DNA from: Candidatus Aminicenantota bacterium
GTDB lineage: Bacteria; Acidobacteriota; Aminicenantia; S016-38
Length of the DNA: 17,896 bases
Assembly: GCA_021161165.1 (NCBI GenBank)
Contig: JAGHBF010000116.1
Location: 1-17,896 of the forward strand
Direction of reading: 5' to 3'
Within the stretch, counting starts at the first letter, position 1, and each line of letters begins with the position of its first letter. The translations under genes were made by a program, and so were the position numbers. Below, piece by piece: positions 1 through 7,363 of this stretch. The notes under the pieces were generated by a model, which was not told the DNA's origin, did not search any database, and was given only the letters and a program-made list of their open reading frames with translations.

Positions 1-13
1 AAAAAATACTCGG

Positions 14-19
14 TATAAT
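14..19 (+). promoter_or_regulatory. -10 element upstream of the Tricorn-type protease gene
   Basis: An exact TATAAT lies at 14-19. A strong Shine-Dalgarno AGGAGGG follows at 26-32 and the ATG at 38. The -35 region falls outside the window, so only half of the promoter can be judged. If transcription starts 6-8 bases after the -10 box, the leader would be about 12 bases and consist of little more than the Shine-Dalgarno. Confidence 0.5.
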
Positions 20-37
20 TACTGTAGGAGGGTAATT

Positions 38-3000
38 ATGAGAAAAATGTTATTTTTATTAGCCTTATCAGCATTGATGCTATACTCAGACGTTTTAAGG
101 TTTCCTGCCCTTTCCCCTGACGGCAGAAATCTGGCTTTTAGCTATCAAGGGGATATATGGGTGTATTCTCTTAAAAATAAAACCCTGAAACATCTCACAG
201 ATCACGAAGCATTCGAAGGCTGGCCAGTTTTTTCACCTGACGGTAAATTTATAGCTTTCTCCTCAAAAAGATACGGCAATTTTGATGTTTTTGTTATCCC
301 TGTAGAAGGAGGCATCCCCAAGAGACTAACATTTCACACAAGCGACGACATAGTAAACTCATGGACACCTGATGGCAAATTTATAGTTTTTCACTCCTCA
401 AGGGAAAATCAGGTATCACTGTATAAAATTTCCATAAATGGAGGTACACCAGACAGGATATTTCCTGGATTTTGGGCGATTCCAAACTTCGGGAAAATAT
501 CTCCTGACGGCAAAAGGATTATCTTTAATAATTCATGGGAATCCTTCCGATTCTGGTGGAGAAAGGGCTATAAGGGCAGTTTTAACTCAGACATAATTCT
601 TTACAATCTTGAAACCAAAAAATTTAAGCAGCTCACAAATTACGAAGGAAACGATATGTACCAAAACTGGGCTCCTGATGGTAGAAGTATTTACTTCGTA
701 TCCGACAGGGATTTTAATACACAGAATATATTTAAATTAGACCTAAACTCAGGAAAAACAACAAGGCTTACCAGCTTCAAAAAAGGTGCCTTAAGGTGGC
801 TAACATCCGCTTATTCCGTCGATGTGCTTGCATTTGAACATGCCCATAGGTTATGGATATTAGACCTTAGAGAAAACAAACCTAAACCTGTTCGTTTAAA
901 AATTCGTGCAGACCTTAAGGAAAATCTTGAAAAATGGGTAACGCTTAAAAATGTTGAACAGTTTTCTGTTTCTCCCGACAGGAAAAAGCTGGCCATAGTT
1001 TCCAGAGGCAATATATTTGTTTGTGACACAGATGGAAAATATCTGGAAAGGGTCACGGATAACCCGTGGAGAGAATCGCAACCCGTCTGGGATAAAGATT
1101 CAAAGCACATATTTTTTGTATCTGACAAAATGGGAAACAGTGACATATTCCGTATTGATGCCAGTTCTCCTAAAAAATGGGAAAAAATTGCAACAACCCC
1201 AGAAGAAGAAAGGATGCCTGCTATATCCCCTGATGGAAAGTATCTCGCATACATAAGAGGCAAAAAGGACCTCGTAGTATACAATATCCAAACTGGAAAT
1301 AGTAAGACTATATACAAAGGACAACTTGCTGGACTCTGGGGTGGGAGCTTTTCATGGTCTCCGGACTCAAAATGGATTGTGGTTGGCGATTCATTCTACT
1401 GGGAGCCAGATATAGTAACAGTAAATGTGGAAACCGGTGAAAAGATTCGTCTTACACACAATACTCTTGCCGAAACTTCTTATAACTGGGCTCCTGATGG
1501 TAAATTTATAGTTTATACTGCAAATTATACAGGACATTCTTTTCCGGACAGGACGGGTCAATTTGACATTTACCTGCTGCCCCTTCTTAAAGGACCTCAA
1601 AAATTCCGGGAAGATTTCTATGAAAAACTCTTTAAAACGGAAGAGAAAAAAGAGAAGAAAAAGCCTAAAATCACAGTTAAAATAGAACCAGAAGATATTG
1701 AAAAGAGAAAAATTCAGCTCACCAATACCATTCAAAATGAATCCAGTCCGCTTTTTTCAGAGGATGGCAAAAAAATAATTTTCTTAAGCAGGAACAACAA
1801 TAAGAGCGAACTCTGGCTTATTGAGCTCAATGAGTTTAACAAGGTGAAAAAAAGAAAAATGTTGTATTCTTCATCATCAATGTCAAATTTAAGATGGTTG
1901 AACAAAAGTACTGTTGCCTTTATTACCAGTGGAAAAATTATGAAATTACAGATAGGTGGTAGAAGTCCTTCTCCTGTGAACTTTTTCTACAAAGAAAAGA
2001 TAAATCGCAAAGCTGAGTTTCAGCAAATGTTCGGGGAAATCTGGAATACTCTCTGGAACTATTATTATGACCCGAATTTCCACGGTATTGACTGGAACAA
2101 AGTAAAAGCAAAATACTCCAGGCTCGTGAAGGACTGCTATACTGATGATGAATTCTACATGCTTATGAACGAAATGTTTGGTGAACTTAATAGTTCTCAT
2201 GTTGGAATCTATCCTCCATTTACAGAAAGAAATGAAACCACTGCTGCCCTTGGATTGGAGCTTGAAAAAGAAAAAGGGAGTGGTTTCTTCAAGATTAAAA
2301 GAATTATTAAGCATGGTCCAGTTTACAAAACCGGGAAAAAAGTGGAGGGATATTACCTGATTGGTATCGATGATAAAAGGGTAAGTGTGAGGGAAAATCT
2401 TCCAGCACTTCTGGCCAATAAGGCAGGCAAAAGGGTAAAATTAACTGTTAACAAAATTCCTTCGGAAAAGAATGCAGAAACCTTCTTCGTTAAGCCAATT
2501 CCCTACTCCCAGAAACTTACACTCCGATACAACGAATGGGAAGAGATAAATAGAGAAAGGGTACATCGCTGGAGCAACGATAAAATTGGTTATGTCCATA
2601 TGAAAAATATGGGTTGGAGTGAACTTCTAAGATTCTATCAGGAGCTTGAAAAGGAAACACTGGGAAGAAAAGCCCTGATATTTGATATAAGATTCAACAC
2701 AGGGGGAAATGTTCATGACCAGGTGCTTAATACTCTCATAAAAAAAGTTTATGCAAAATGGCAGGTAAGGGACTTCAAATTTACATATCAACCTTCATAC
2801 GCAGTAAGGCCAAAACCAATGGTTCTTCTTATAAACGAGTTTTCTCTTTCAGATGCAGAAATGACAGCTAACGGATTTAAAGAGTTAAAGCTCGGAAAAA
2901 TAATAGGAAACACAACATATGGATGGCTAATTTTCACCACTGGAAAAAGCTTGATAAATGGCGCCTATTTTAGAATCCCATTCTGGGGATGTTTTACACT

Positions 3001-3136
3001 CTCCGGAGCTGATCTTGAAAAGATTGGGGGTGTAAAACCTGACATAAAAGTGATAAACACCTTCGAAGACAGGGTTAAAGGACGAGACTCTCAGCTCAAA
3101 AAAGCTGTAGAGATTTTGATGAAGGAAATAAAGTAA
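38..3136 (+). CDS. Exported Tricorn-type protease (peptidase family S41)
   Basis: This 1032-residue protein has the full Tricorn layout. Residues 1-17 form a short signal peptide (MRKMLFLLALSALMLYS). About 18-610 are WD40/PD40-type beta-propeller repeats, each marked by SPDG or APDG, interrupted near 525-555 by a Lys/Glu-rich linker. A helical domain, a PDZ-like domain and a TSPc catalytic domain follow. The Tricorn catalytic tetrad can be placed at His721 (NSSHVG), Ser938-Asp939 (SLSDAE) and Glu994 (LEKIGGVKPD), so the enzyme should be active. Archaeal Tricorn is cytosolic and works downstream of the proteasome, making small peptides; the signal peptide here implies action outside the cytoplasm. 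The ATG at 38 is favoured by AGGAGGG at 26-32 and by the signal peptide that begins there. It heads a run with the S9 peptidase, GH20 and symporter genes. Family assignment is firm; export is inferred. Confidence 0.93.
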   Translation: MRKMLFLLALSALMLYSDVLRFPALSPDGRNLAFSYQGDIWVYSLKNKTLKHLTDHEAFEGWPVFSPDGKFIAFSSKRYGNFDVFVIPVEGGIPKRLTFHTSDDIVNSWTPDGKFIVFHSSRENQVSLYKISINGGTPDRIFPGFWAIPNFGKISPDGKRIIFNNSWESFRFWWRKGYKGSFNSDIILYNLETKKFKQLTNYEGNDMYQNWAPDGRSIYFVSDRDFNTQNIFKLDLNSGKTTRLTSFKKGALRWLTSAYSVDVLAFEHAHRLWILDLRENKPKPVRLKIRADLKENLEKWVTLKNVEQFSVSPDRKKLAIVSRGNIFVCDTDGKYLERVTDNPWRESQPVWDKDSKHIFFVSDKMGNSDIFRIDASSPKKWEKIATTPEEERMPAISPDGKYLAYIRGKKDLVVYNIQTGNSKTIYKGQLAGLWGGSFSWSPDSKWIVVGDSFYWEPDIVTVNVETGEKIRLTHNTLAETSYNWAPDGKFIVYTANYTGHSFPDRTGQFDIYLLPLLKGPQKFREDFYEKLFKTEEKKEKKKPKITVKIEPEDIEKRKIQLTNTIQNESSPLFSEDGKKIIFLSRNNNKSELWLIELNEFNKVKKRKMLYSSSSMSNLRWLNKSTVAFITSGKIMKLQIGGRSPSPVNFFYKEKINRKAEFQQMFGEIWNTLWNYYYDPNFHGIDWNKVKAKYSRLVKDCYTDDEFYMLMNEMFGELNSSHVGIYPPFTERNETTAALGLELEKEKGSGFFKIKRIIKHGPVYKTGKKVEGYYLIGIDDKRVSVRENLPALLANKAGKRVKLTVNKIPSEKNAETFFVKPIPYSQKLTLRYNEWEEINRERVHRWSNDKIGYVHMKNMGWSELLRFYQELEKETLGRKALIFDIRFNTGGNVHDQVLNTLIKKVYAKWQVRDFKFTYQPSYAVRPKPMVLLINEFSLSDAEMTANGFKELKLGKIIGNTTYGWLIFTTGKSLINGAYFRIPFWGCFTLSGADLEKIGGVKPDIKVINTFEDRVKGRDSQLKKAVEILMKEIK

Positions 3137-3154
3137 TCTTTCAAAAAATTAATG

Positions 3155-3168
3155 GAGGGTCTGTCCCC
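3155..3168 (+). repeat. Dispersed GGGGGTCTGTCCCC repeat, copy 1 (one mismatch)
   Basis: GAGGGTCTGTCCCC differs from copies 3 and 4 at position 2 only. It sits in the 102-base gap between the Tricorn and S9 genes and reads toward the S9 gene, 45 bases before its -10 box. The arms GGG(G)/CCCC plus an inner C-G pair make a small imperfect palindrome. Confidence 0.8.
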
Positions 3169-3190
3169 AATAGTTAGAAGATTCTTTCGG

Positions 3191-3219
3191 TTTGCATTCT
3201 TTTCTCGCTTTTCTATAAT
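3191..3219 (+). promoter_or_regulatory. Promoter of the S9 peptidase gene
   Basis: TTTGCA (3191-3196, 4 of 6 consensus bases) is followed after exactly 17 bases by a perfect TATAAT (3214-3219). The predicted start point, near 3226, falls on the first base of the Shine-Dalgarno. This suggests the S9, GH20 and symporter genes can be transcribed apart from the Tricorn gene. No sequence-visible terminator separates the two, so read-through is also possible. Confidence 0.55.
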
Positions 3220-3225
3220 ACCCTC

Positions 3226-3233
3226 AGGAGGTG
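3226..3233 (+). promoter_or_regulatory. Strong ribosome binding site fixing the S9 peptidase start
   Basis: AGGAGGTG, near-perfect complementarity to the 16S rRNA tail, lies 5 bases before the ATG at 3239. It decides against the in-frame upstream ATG at 3152, which has no such site and would put a non-hydrophobic 29-residue stretch, encoded partly by the dispersed repeat, ahead of the signal peptide. Confidence 0.85.
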
Positions 3234-3238
3234 AAACA

Positions 3239-5320
3239 ATGACAAGGCGTGCAAAGATTACTTCTGTATTATTAACCCTAATCATGGCCTTTCCCATCTT
3301 ATCATTTTCATTAAAAGATATTATGAGCTCTCATTTCCCGTCGGATTTGATAATAGCACCAACTAAAGACAGAATTGCGTGGGTTTTTAATAACCGTGGA
3401 AGGAGAAACATCTGGATAGCAGAGGCTCCGAATTTCAAAGCAATAAGGTTAACAAATTATAAAGAGGACGACGGACAGGAAATAGGCCAACTCAGCTTCA
3501 CCCCTGATGGAGAAATCATTATATATGTGAGAGGAGGTGCACCAAATTATCAGGGAGAATATCCAAATCCGACCAGCAATCCTGCAGGGGTTCAAAGGAC
3601 GATCTTGGCCGTTAAAGTTAAAGACGGAAAGTCATGGAAAATCGGGGAAGGAACAGAACCCTCAATTTCTCCAGATGGGAACATTGTAGTATTCAGAAAA
3701 GGAAATCAAGTGCTTTTTGCTCCTGTGGACGGATCAAAAAGCCCTGAAATACTATTCAAGGCGAGGGGAAGAAACCGTTACTTCACATGGTCTCCTGACG
3801 GAAAAAAGCTCGCCTTTGTAAGCTACAGAGGTGACCACAGTTTTATAGGAATATACGATATTGTTAAAAAGAAAATTTCATGGCTGCTTCCGGATGTGGA
3901 TAGAGACAGCCACCCTGTATGGTCACCCGACGGCAGACAGATAGCCTTTATACGTCTACCAGGGGCAAAAATGAAAAGAAGGCCCATTTGGAATGCATGG
4001 GATGTTCCCTTCTCGATCTGGGTGGTAGACGTAGAGACCGGCAAAGGAAAGAAAGTATACGAAGCTGAAAAAGGAGGAGGGTTTGCTGAGTATTATCCCA
4101 GAAATCCTCTTCTCTGGGCTGCAGACCACCATTTAATATTCTACTCTGAAGAAGACGGATGGATGCATCTCTATTCCACGGACTTAAAGTCAGGAAAAAC
4201 TATTTGTCTAACTCCCGGGAAATACGAAGTGGAAAATCTTGCTCTAACACCAAACAGGAAAACGATTATATTCAACACTAACAAAGAAGACATAGACCGC
4301 AGACACCTCTGGGAGGTATCCATCTATGGAGGAGAACCCAAACAGCTGACCAAGGGAAATGGAATAGAATGGAGTCCCAAAGTTCTTCCCTCAGGAAAAT
4401 ATATAGCCCTTATTTGCTCTACTGGAGTACAGCCAGCTGCACCGGCTATTATCCCGGCTAAAGGAGGAAAACCTAAATTAATTGCCCCTGAACTTATACC
4501 TTCTTCCTTCCCAACAAAAGAACTGGTAGAGCCTAAACAGGTAATCTTCAAATCAGCAGATGGTCTGCAAATTCATGGGCAGCTTTTTGTCCCGAAATCC
4601 ATAAAGAAAGGGAATAGCCTTCCTGCATTGATCTTTATGCACGGAGGACCTATTCGCCAGATGCTATTGGGATGGCACTATTTTTATTATTATCACAACT
4701 CATATGCTTTCAATCAGTTTATGGCAAGCAGGGGTTATGTTGTTCTTTCCGTGAATTACAGGTCAGGAATAGGATACGGAGCTGCCTTCAGAACTGCTCC
4801 AAACCAGGGACCAGCTGGAGCTTCAGAGTATCAAGACATCATTGCAGCCGCCAAATTTCTCCAAAAACTTCCCTATGTTGATCCTTTAAAAATAGGACTG
4901 TGGGGAGGTTCATATGGGGGCTATCTCACAGCACTTGGTCTTGCAAGAGATTCAGACCTTTTCGCTGCAGGAGTTGATATGCACGGAGTTCACGACTGGT
5001 CTTGGCGAGGGATGATGAGAGGAGTAGAAGACTGGGGAATAGATAAAGAAAGAATGAGAATCGCATATGAATCCTCCCCTGTAGCCAGTGTTTACACATG
5101 GACTTCCCCGGTTCTCTTCATACATGGAGACGATGACCGAAATGTAGATTTTATCCAGACCACAGACCTTGTTCAAAAACTTAGAGAATTGAAAAGAGTT
5201 CATGTGGAAACTCTTATTTTCCCGGATGAAGTTCATGATTTTCTTCTCTGGAAACACTGGATTCAGGCTTATAAAACTTCTGCCGACTTTTTCGACAGAT
5301 TTCTTAAAAACAAACGATAA
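3239..5320 (+). CDS. Exported S9 family peptidase (acylaminoacyl / prolyl oligopeptidase type)
   Basis: This 693-residue serine peptidase of the alpha/beta-hydrolase S9 family cleaves short peptides. Residues 1-26 look like a signal peptide (basic MTRRAK followed by a hydrophobic stretch). A beta-propeller with SPDG repeats covers about 30-420, and the hydrolase domain about 440-693. The triad is visible: Ser558 in GGSYGG, Asp633 in HGDDDRNV and His666 in PDEVHDF; an oxyanion-side HGGP is also present. The propeller usually limits access to small substrates, so the enzyme fits as the step after the Tricorn-type protease encoded 102 bases upstream. The ATG at 3239 was chosen for AGGAGGTG and the signal peptide. 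GH20 follows 25 bases downstream. Dipeptidyl-peptidase versus acylaminoacyl-peptidase specificity cannot be read from the sequence. Confidence 0.93.
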   Translation: MTRRAKITSVLLTLIMAFPILSFSLKDIMSSHFPSDLIIAPTKDRIAWVFNNRGRRNIWIAEAPNFKAIRLTNYKEDDGQEIGQLSFTPDGEIIIYVRGGAPNYQGEYPNPTSNPAGVQRTILAVKVKDGKSWKIGEGTEPSISPDGNIVVFRKGNQVLFAPVDGSKSPEILFKARGRNRYFTWSPDGKKLAFVSYRGDHSFIGIYDIVKKKISWLLPDVDRDSHPVWSPDGRQIAFIRLPGAKMKRRPIWNAWDVPFSIWVVDVETGKGKKVYEAEKGGGFAEYYPRNPLLWAADHHLIFYSEEDGWMHLYSTDLKSGKTICLTPGKYEVENLALTPNRKTIIFNTNKEDIDRRHLWEVSIYGGEPKQLTKGNGIEWSPKVLPSGKYIALICSTGVQPAAPAIIPAKGGKPKLIAPELIPSSFPTKELVEPKQVIFKSADGLQIHGQLFVPKSIKKGNSLPALIFMHGGPIRQMLLGWHYFYYYHNSYAFNQFMASRGYVVLSVNYRSGIGYGAAFRTAPNQGPAGASEYQDIIAAAKFLQKLPYVDPLKIGLWGGSYGGYLTALGLARDSDLFAAGVDMHGVHDWSWRGMMRGVEDWGIDKERMRIAYESSPVASVYTWTSPVLFIHGDDDRNVDFIQTTDLVQKLRELKRVHVETLIFPDEVHDFLLWKHWIQAYKTSADFFDRFLKNKR

Positions 5321-5331
5321 ACTCTATTTAT

Positions 5332-5338
5332 AGGAGGG
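5332..5338 (+). promoter_or_regulatory. Ribosome binding site supporting a GTG start for the GH20 gene
   Basis: AGGAGGG lies 7 bases before a GTG at 5346. The GTG frame opens directly into a signal peptide, while the next in-frame ATG codons lie beyond it, so the GTG is the likely start. Confidence 0.8.
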
Positions 5339-5345
5339 AACAGCA

Positions 5346-7355
5346 GTGGATAGAATACGAATAGTTTCTTTATTCTTTTTCATAGTATTGTTTCTTACCG
5401 CATCTATAAAGGCTTCTTCTCTAAATCTAATGCCCATGCCTGTAAAAATTAAGCCTCAGGATGGAAGATTCATTATATCCCGGGAGCTCGGAATTGAAAT
5501 TCAAGGGCCTTACAGCCCCCGTGTTTTACTTGCAAAGAGAAGGTTTCTGCACCGCCTTGCAGGAAGAACTGGAATATTCTTTAAACTTAACCCAGAAAGC
5601 ACTTCAATAAAAATAGTTTACAAAAAAAACATAAAACTCTCGCCTATAATGGACGAATCATACACTCTCCTCATAAACCAGAGCGGTATTATTCTTAAGG
5701 CGAATACAGATATAGGAATACTGCGGGGAATTGAAACCCTGCTTCAACTTCTCTCGAGCGACGGAAAACATTATTATTTTCCTGCTGTTGAGATTACAGA
5801 TTATCCACGCTTTCCATGGAGAGGTCTTCTAATCGACGTTGTAAGACATTTTATGCCCATAGAGGTTTTAAAAAGGAACATAGATGCCATGGCCGCTGTA
5901 AAAATGAACGTGCTTCATCTTCATCTTTCAGACGACCAGGGATTCAGAATAGAATGCAAAATCTATCCCAGACTTCACCTGTTTGCATCCGACGGAGACT
6001 ACTATACTCATGAACAGATAAAAGACCTTATAAGATATGCAGACCTTAGAGGGATAAGAATTGTGCCTGAATTTGACATCCCGGGACACACCACATCGTG
6101 GCTTGTAGCCTATCCCAGTTTGGCTGCCATCCCACGCCCTTATAAGATGGAAAGAACTTACGGGGTAAAAAACTCTGTGATGGACCCAACGAATAAACTT
6201 GTTTATAAGTTTCTTGAACGATTCTTCAAAGAAATGGCAAAACTGTTTCCTGATCCCTACATTCATATTGGCGGTGACGAAGTAAACGGTGTTCAGTGGA
6301 AATCAAGTAAAAAAATAGCAAAATTCATGAAAAAACATCATTTGAAGGACTTCCATCAGCTCCAGGCTTATTTCAATCTCAAAGTTCTGAAGATCCTTGA
6401 AAAGAACCACAAAAAAATGATAGGTTGGGATGAAATACTCCATCCTGATATGCCCAAGGATATCGTAATTCAGTCATGGAGAGGGAAAAAATTTCTCTAC
6501 AATGCCGCTAAAAGAGGATATTACACTATACTTTCCAACGGGTACTATATAGACTTAGCACAACCTACAGATTTTCATTACTTAAACGACCCAATACCCG
6601 AAGGCGTGGAATTATCCCCGGAGGAAAGAAAAAGAATCCTCGGCGGAGAAGCTACTATGTGGAGTGAGATTGTCAGCCCTGAAACAATTGATTCCAGGAT
6701 ATGGCCAAGAACCGCCGCAATTGCTGAGAGGCTCTGGTCACCAGGCACTGTAAAGGACGTGAGCGACATGTACCGCAGGCTTAAAATAATAACCCAGCAA
6801 ATGGAAGAGCTCGGGATAACTCATATAAAAAACCAGGATATGATGTTGAGAAGGCTTGCAAGATACAGGGATATAACCCCGCTAAAAATATTCATACAAA
6901 CTGTTGCACCTGTGCAGAACTATGAACGACATAAATCCAGAACTTATACTGTCTTTTCTCCTCTTACCAGAGTTGTGGACGCTGCAGTTCCTGATCCCCC
7001 TTTACCACGAGAATTCGAAAGTATGGTCGCCGATTATCTTTCCACGGGCGATAGAGCCATAGAAAATAGGATAATTAATTATCTCATCCTCTGGAAAGAC
7101 AATCATAATAGCCTGAAAGAATTAATTGAAATTTCTCCTGTTTTGAAAGAGATAGAGCCTCTGTCTGAGAATCTTTCAATAATTTCTGCTCTTGCTCTTG
7201 AAAGAATCTCTATAAAAGAAAGGGGACAGACCCCTGACCCACGCTGGATAGAACGGGCAAAACGAACTCTGGAAAAAGCAAAAAAACCGGTGGCAGAGCT
7301 TGAGCTTCTTGTTGCAGAACCCATAGAAAAATTGATATTATCCATTACCCAATAG
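5346..7355 (+). CDS. Exported beta-N-acetylhexosaminidase, glycoside hydrolase family 20
   Basis: This 669-residue enzyme should remove terminal GlcNAc or GalNAc from glycans, chitin oligomers or glycoproteins by substrate-assisted catalysis. Residues 1-23 form a signal peptide, about 25-150 the GH20b alpha/beta domain, and about 155-490 the GH20 barrel. Family motifs are clear: HLHLSDDQGFRIE, PEFDIPGHT, the catalytic pair Asp311-Glu312 in HIGGDEV, then GWDEIL, QSWRG, GGEATMWSE and RIWPRTAAIAERLWS. Residues about 500-669 are a helical C-terminal extension without a domain I recognise. A copy of the dispersed GGGGGTCTGTCCCC repeat lies in that extension and encodes part of RGQTPD (626-631). 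The start is GTG. The gene follows the S9 gene by 25 bases and is 8 bases from the symporter; its TAG stop overlaps the symporter's Shine-Dalgarno. GH20 assignment is firm; the natural substrate is unknown. Confidence 0.95.
   Translation: MDRIRIVSLFFFIVLFLTASIKASSLNLMPMPVKIKPQDGRFIISRELGIEIQGPYSPRVLLAKRRFLHRLAGRTGIFFKLNPESTSIKIVYKKNIKLSPIMDESYTLLINQSGIILKANTDIGILRGIETLLQLLSSDGKHYYFPAVEITDYPRFPWRGLLIDVVRHFMPIEVLKRNIDAMAAVKMNVLHLHLSDDQGFRIECKIYPRLHLFASDGDYYTHEQIKDLIRYADLRGIRIVPEFDIPGHTTSWLVAYPSLAAIPRPYKMERTYGVKNSVMDPTNKLVYKFLERFFKEMAKLFPDPYIHIGGDEVNGVQWKSSKKIAKFMKKHHLKDFHQLQAYFNLKVLKILEKNHKKMIGWDEILHPDMPKDIVIQSWRGKKFLYNAAKRGYYTILSNGYYIDLAQPTDFHYLNDPIPEGVELSPEERKRILGGEATMWSEIVSPETIDSRIWPRTAAIAERLWSPGTVKDVSDMYRRLKIITQQMEELGITHIKNQDMMLRRLARYRDITPLKIFIQTVAPVQNYERHKSRTYTVFSPLTRVVDAAVPDPPLPREFESMVADYLSTGDRAIENRIINYLILWKDNHNSLKELIEISPVLKEIEPLSENLSIISALALERISIKERGQTPDPRWIERAKRTLEKAKKPVAELELLVAEPIEKLILSITQ
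7222..7235 (-). repeat. Dispersed GGGGGTCTGTCCCC repeat, copy 2, inside the GH20 gene
   Basis: The + strand reads GGGGACAGACCCCT, so the - strand carries AGGGGTCTGTCCCC: a perfect 13-base core with one mismatch at the first of the 14 positions. It lies within the hexosaminidase C-terminal extension without breaking the frame. It is the only copy inside a gene, and it runs opposite to the gene. Confidence 0.8.
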
Positions 7356-7359
7356 GAGG
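7354..7359 (+). promoter_or_regulatory. Ribosome binding site overlapping the GH20 stop, supporting a TTG symporter start
   Basis: The GH20 stop TAG (7353-7355) runs into AGGAGG (7354-7359), which is 4 bases before a TTG at 7364. The next in-frame ATG is 30 bases further on, inside the first membrane helix, so the TTG start is preferred. The overlap suggests translational coupling. Confidence 0.7.
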
Positions 7360-7363
7360 AAAA

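Noticed and set aside
811..1317. 168-residue open frame antisense to the Tricorn-type gene
   Set aside because: It lies wholly inside a well-supported gene, has no family features, and its composition is that of a reverse-complement shadow. The other antisense frames across the window were rejected for the same reason.
38..3136. Recent transfer of the Tricorn gene from Archaea
   Set aside because: Codon use and base composition look like the neighbouring genes by eye, and the signal peptide suggests a long-settled bacterial form. A phylogeny would be needed to argue transfer.
3152..3238. In-frame upstream ATG at 3152 that would extend the S9 peptidase by 29 residues
   Set aside because: It has no Shine-Dalgarno, partly translates the dispersed repeat, and would bury the signal peptide. 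The ATG at 3239 has AGGAGGTG five bases ahead.
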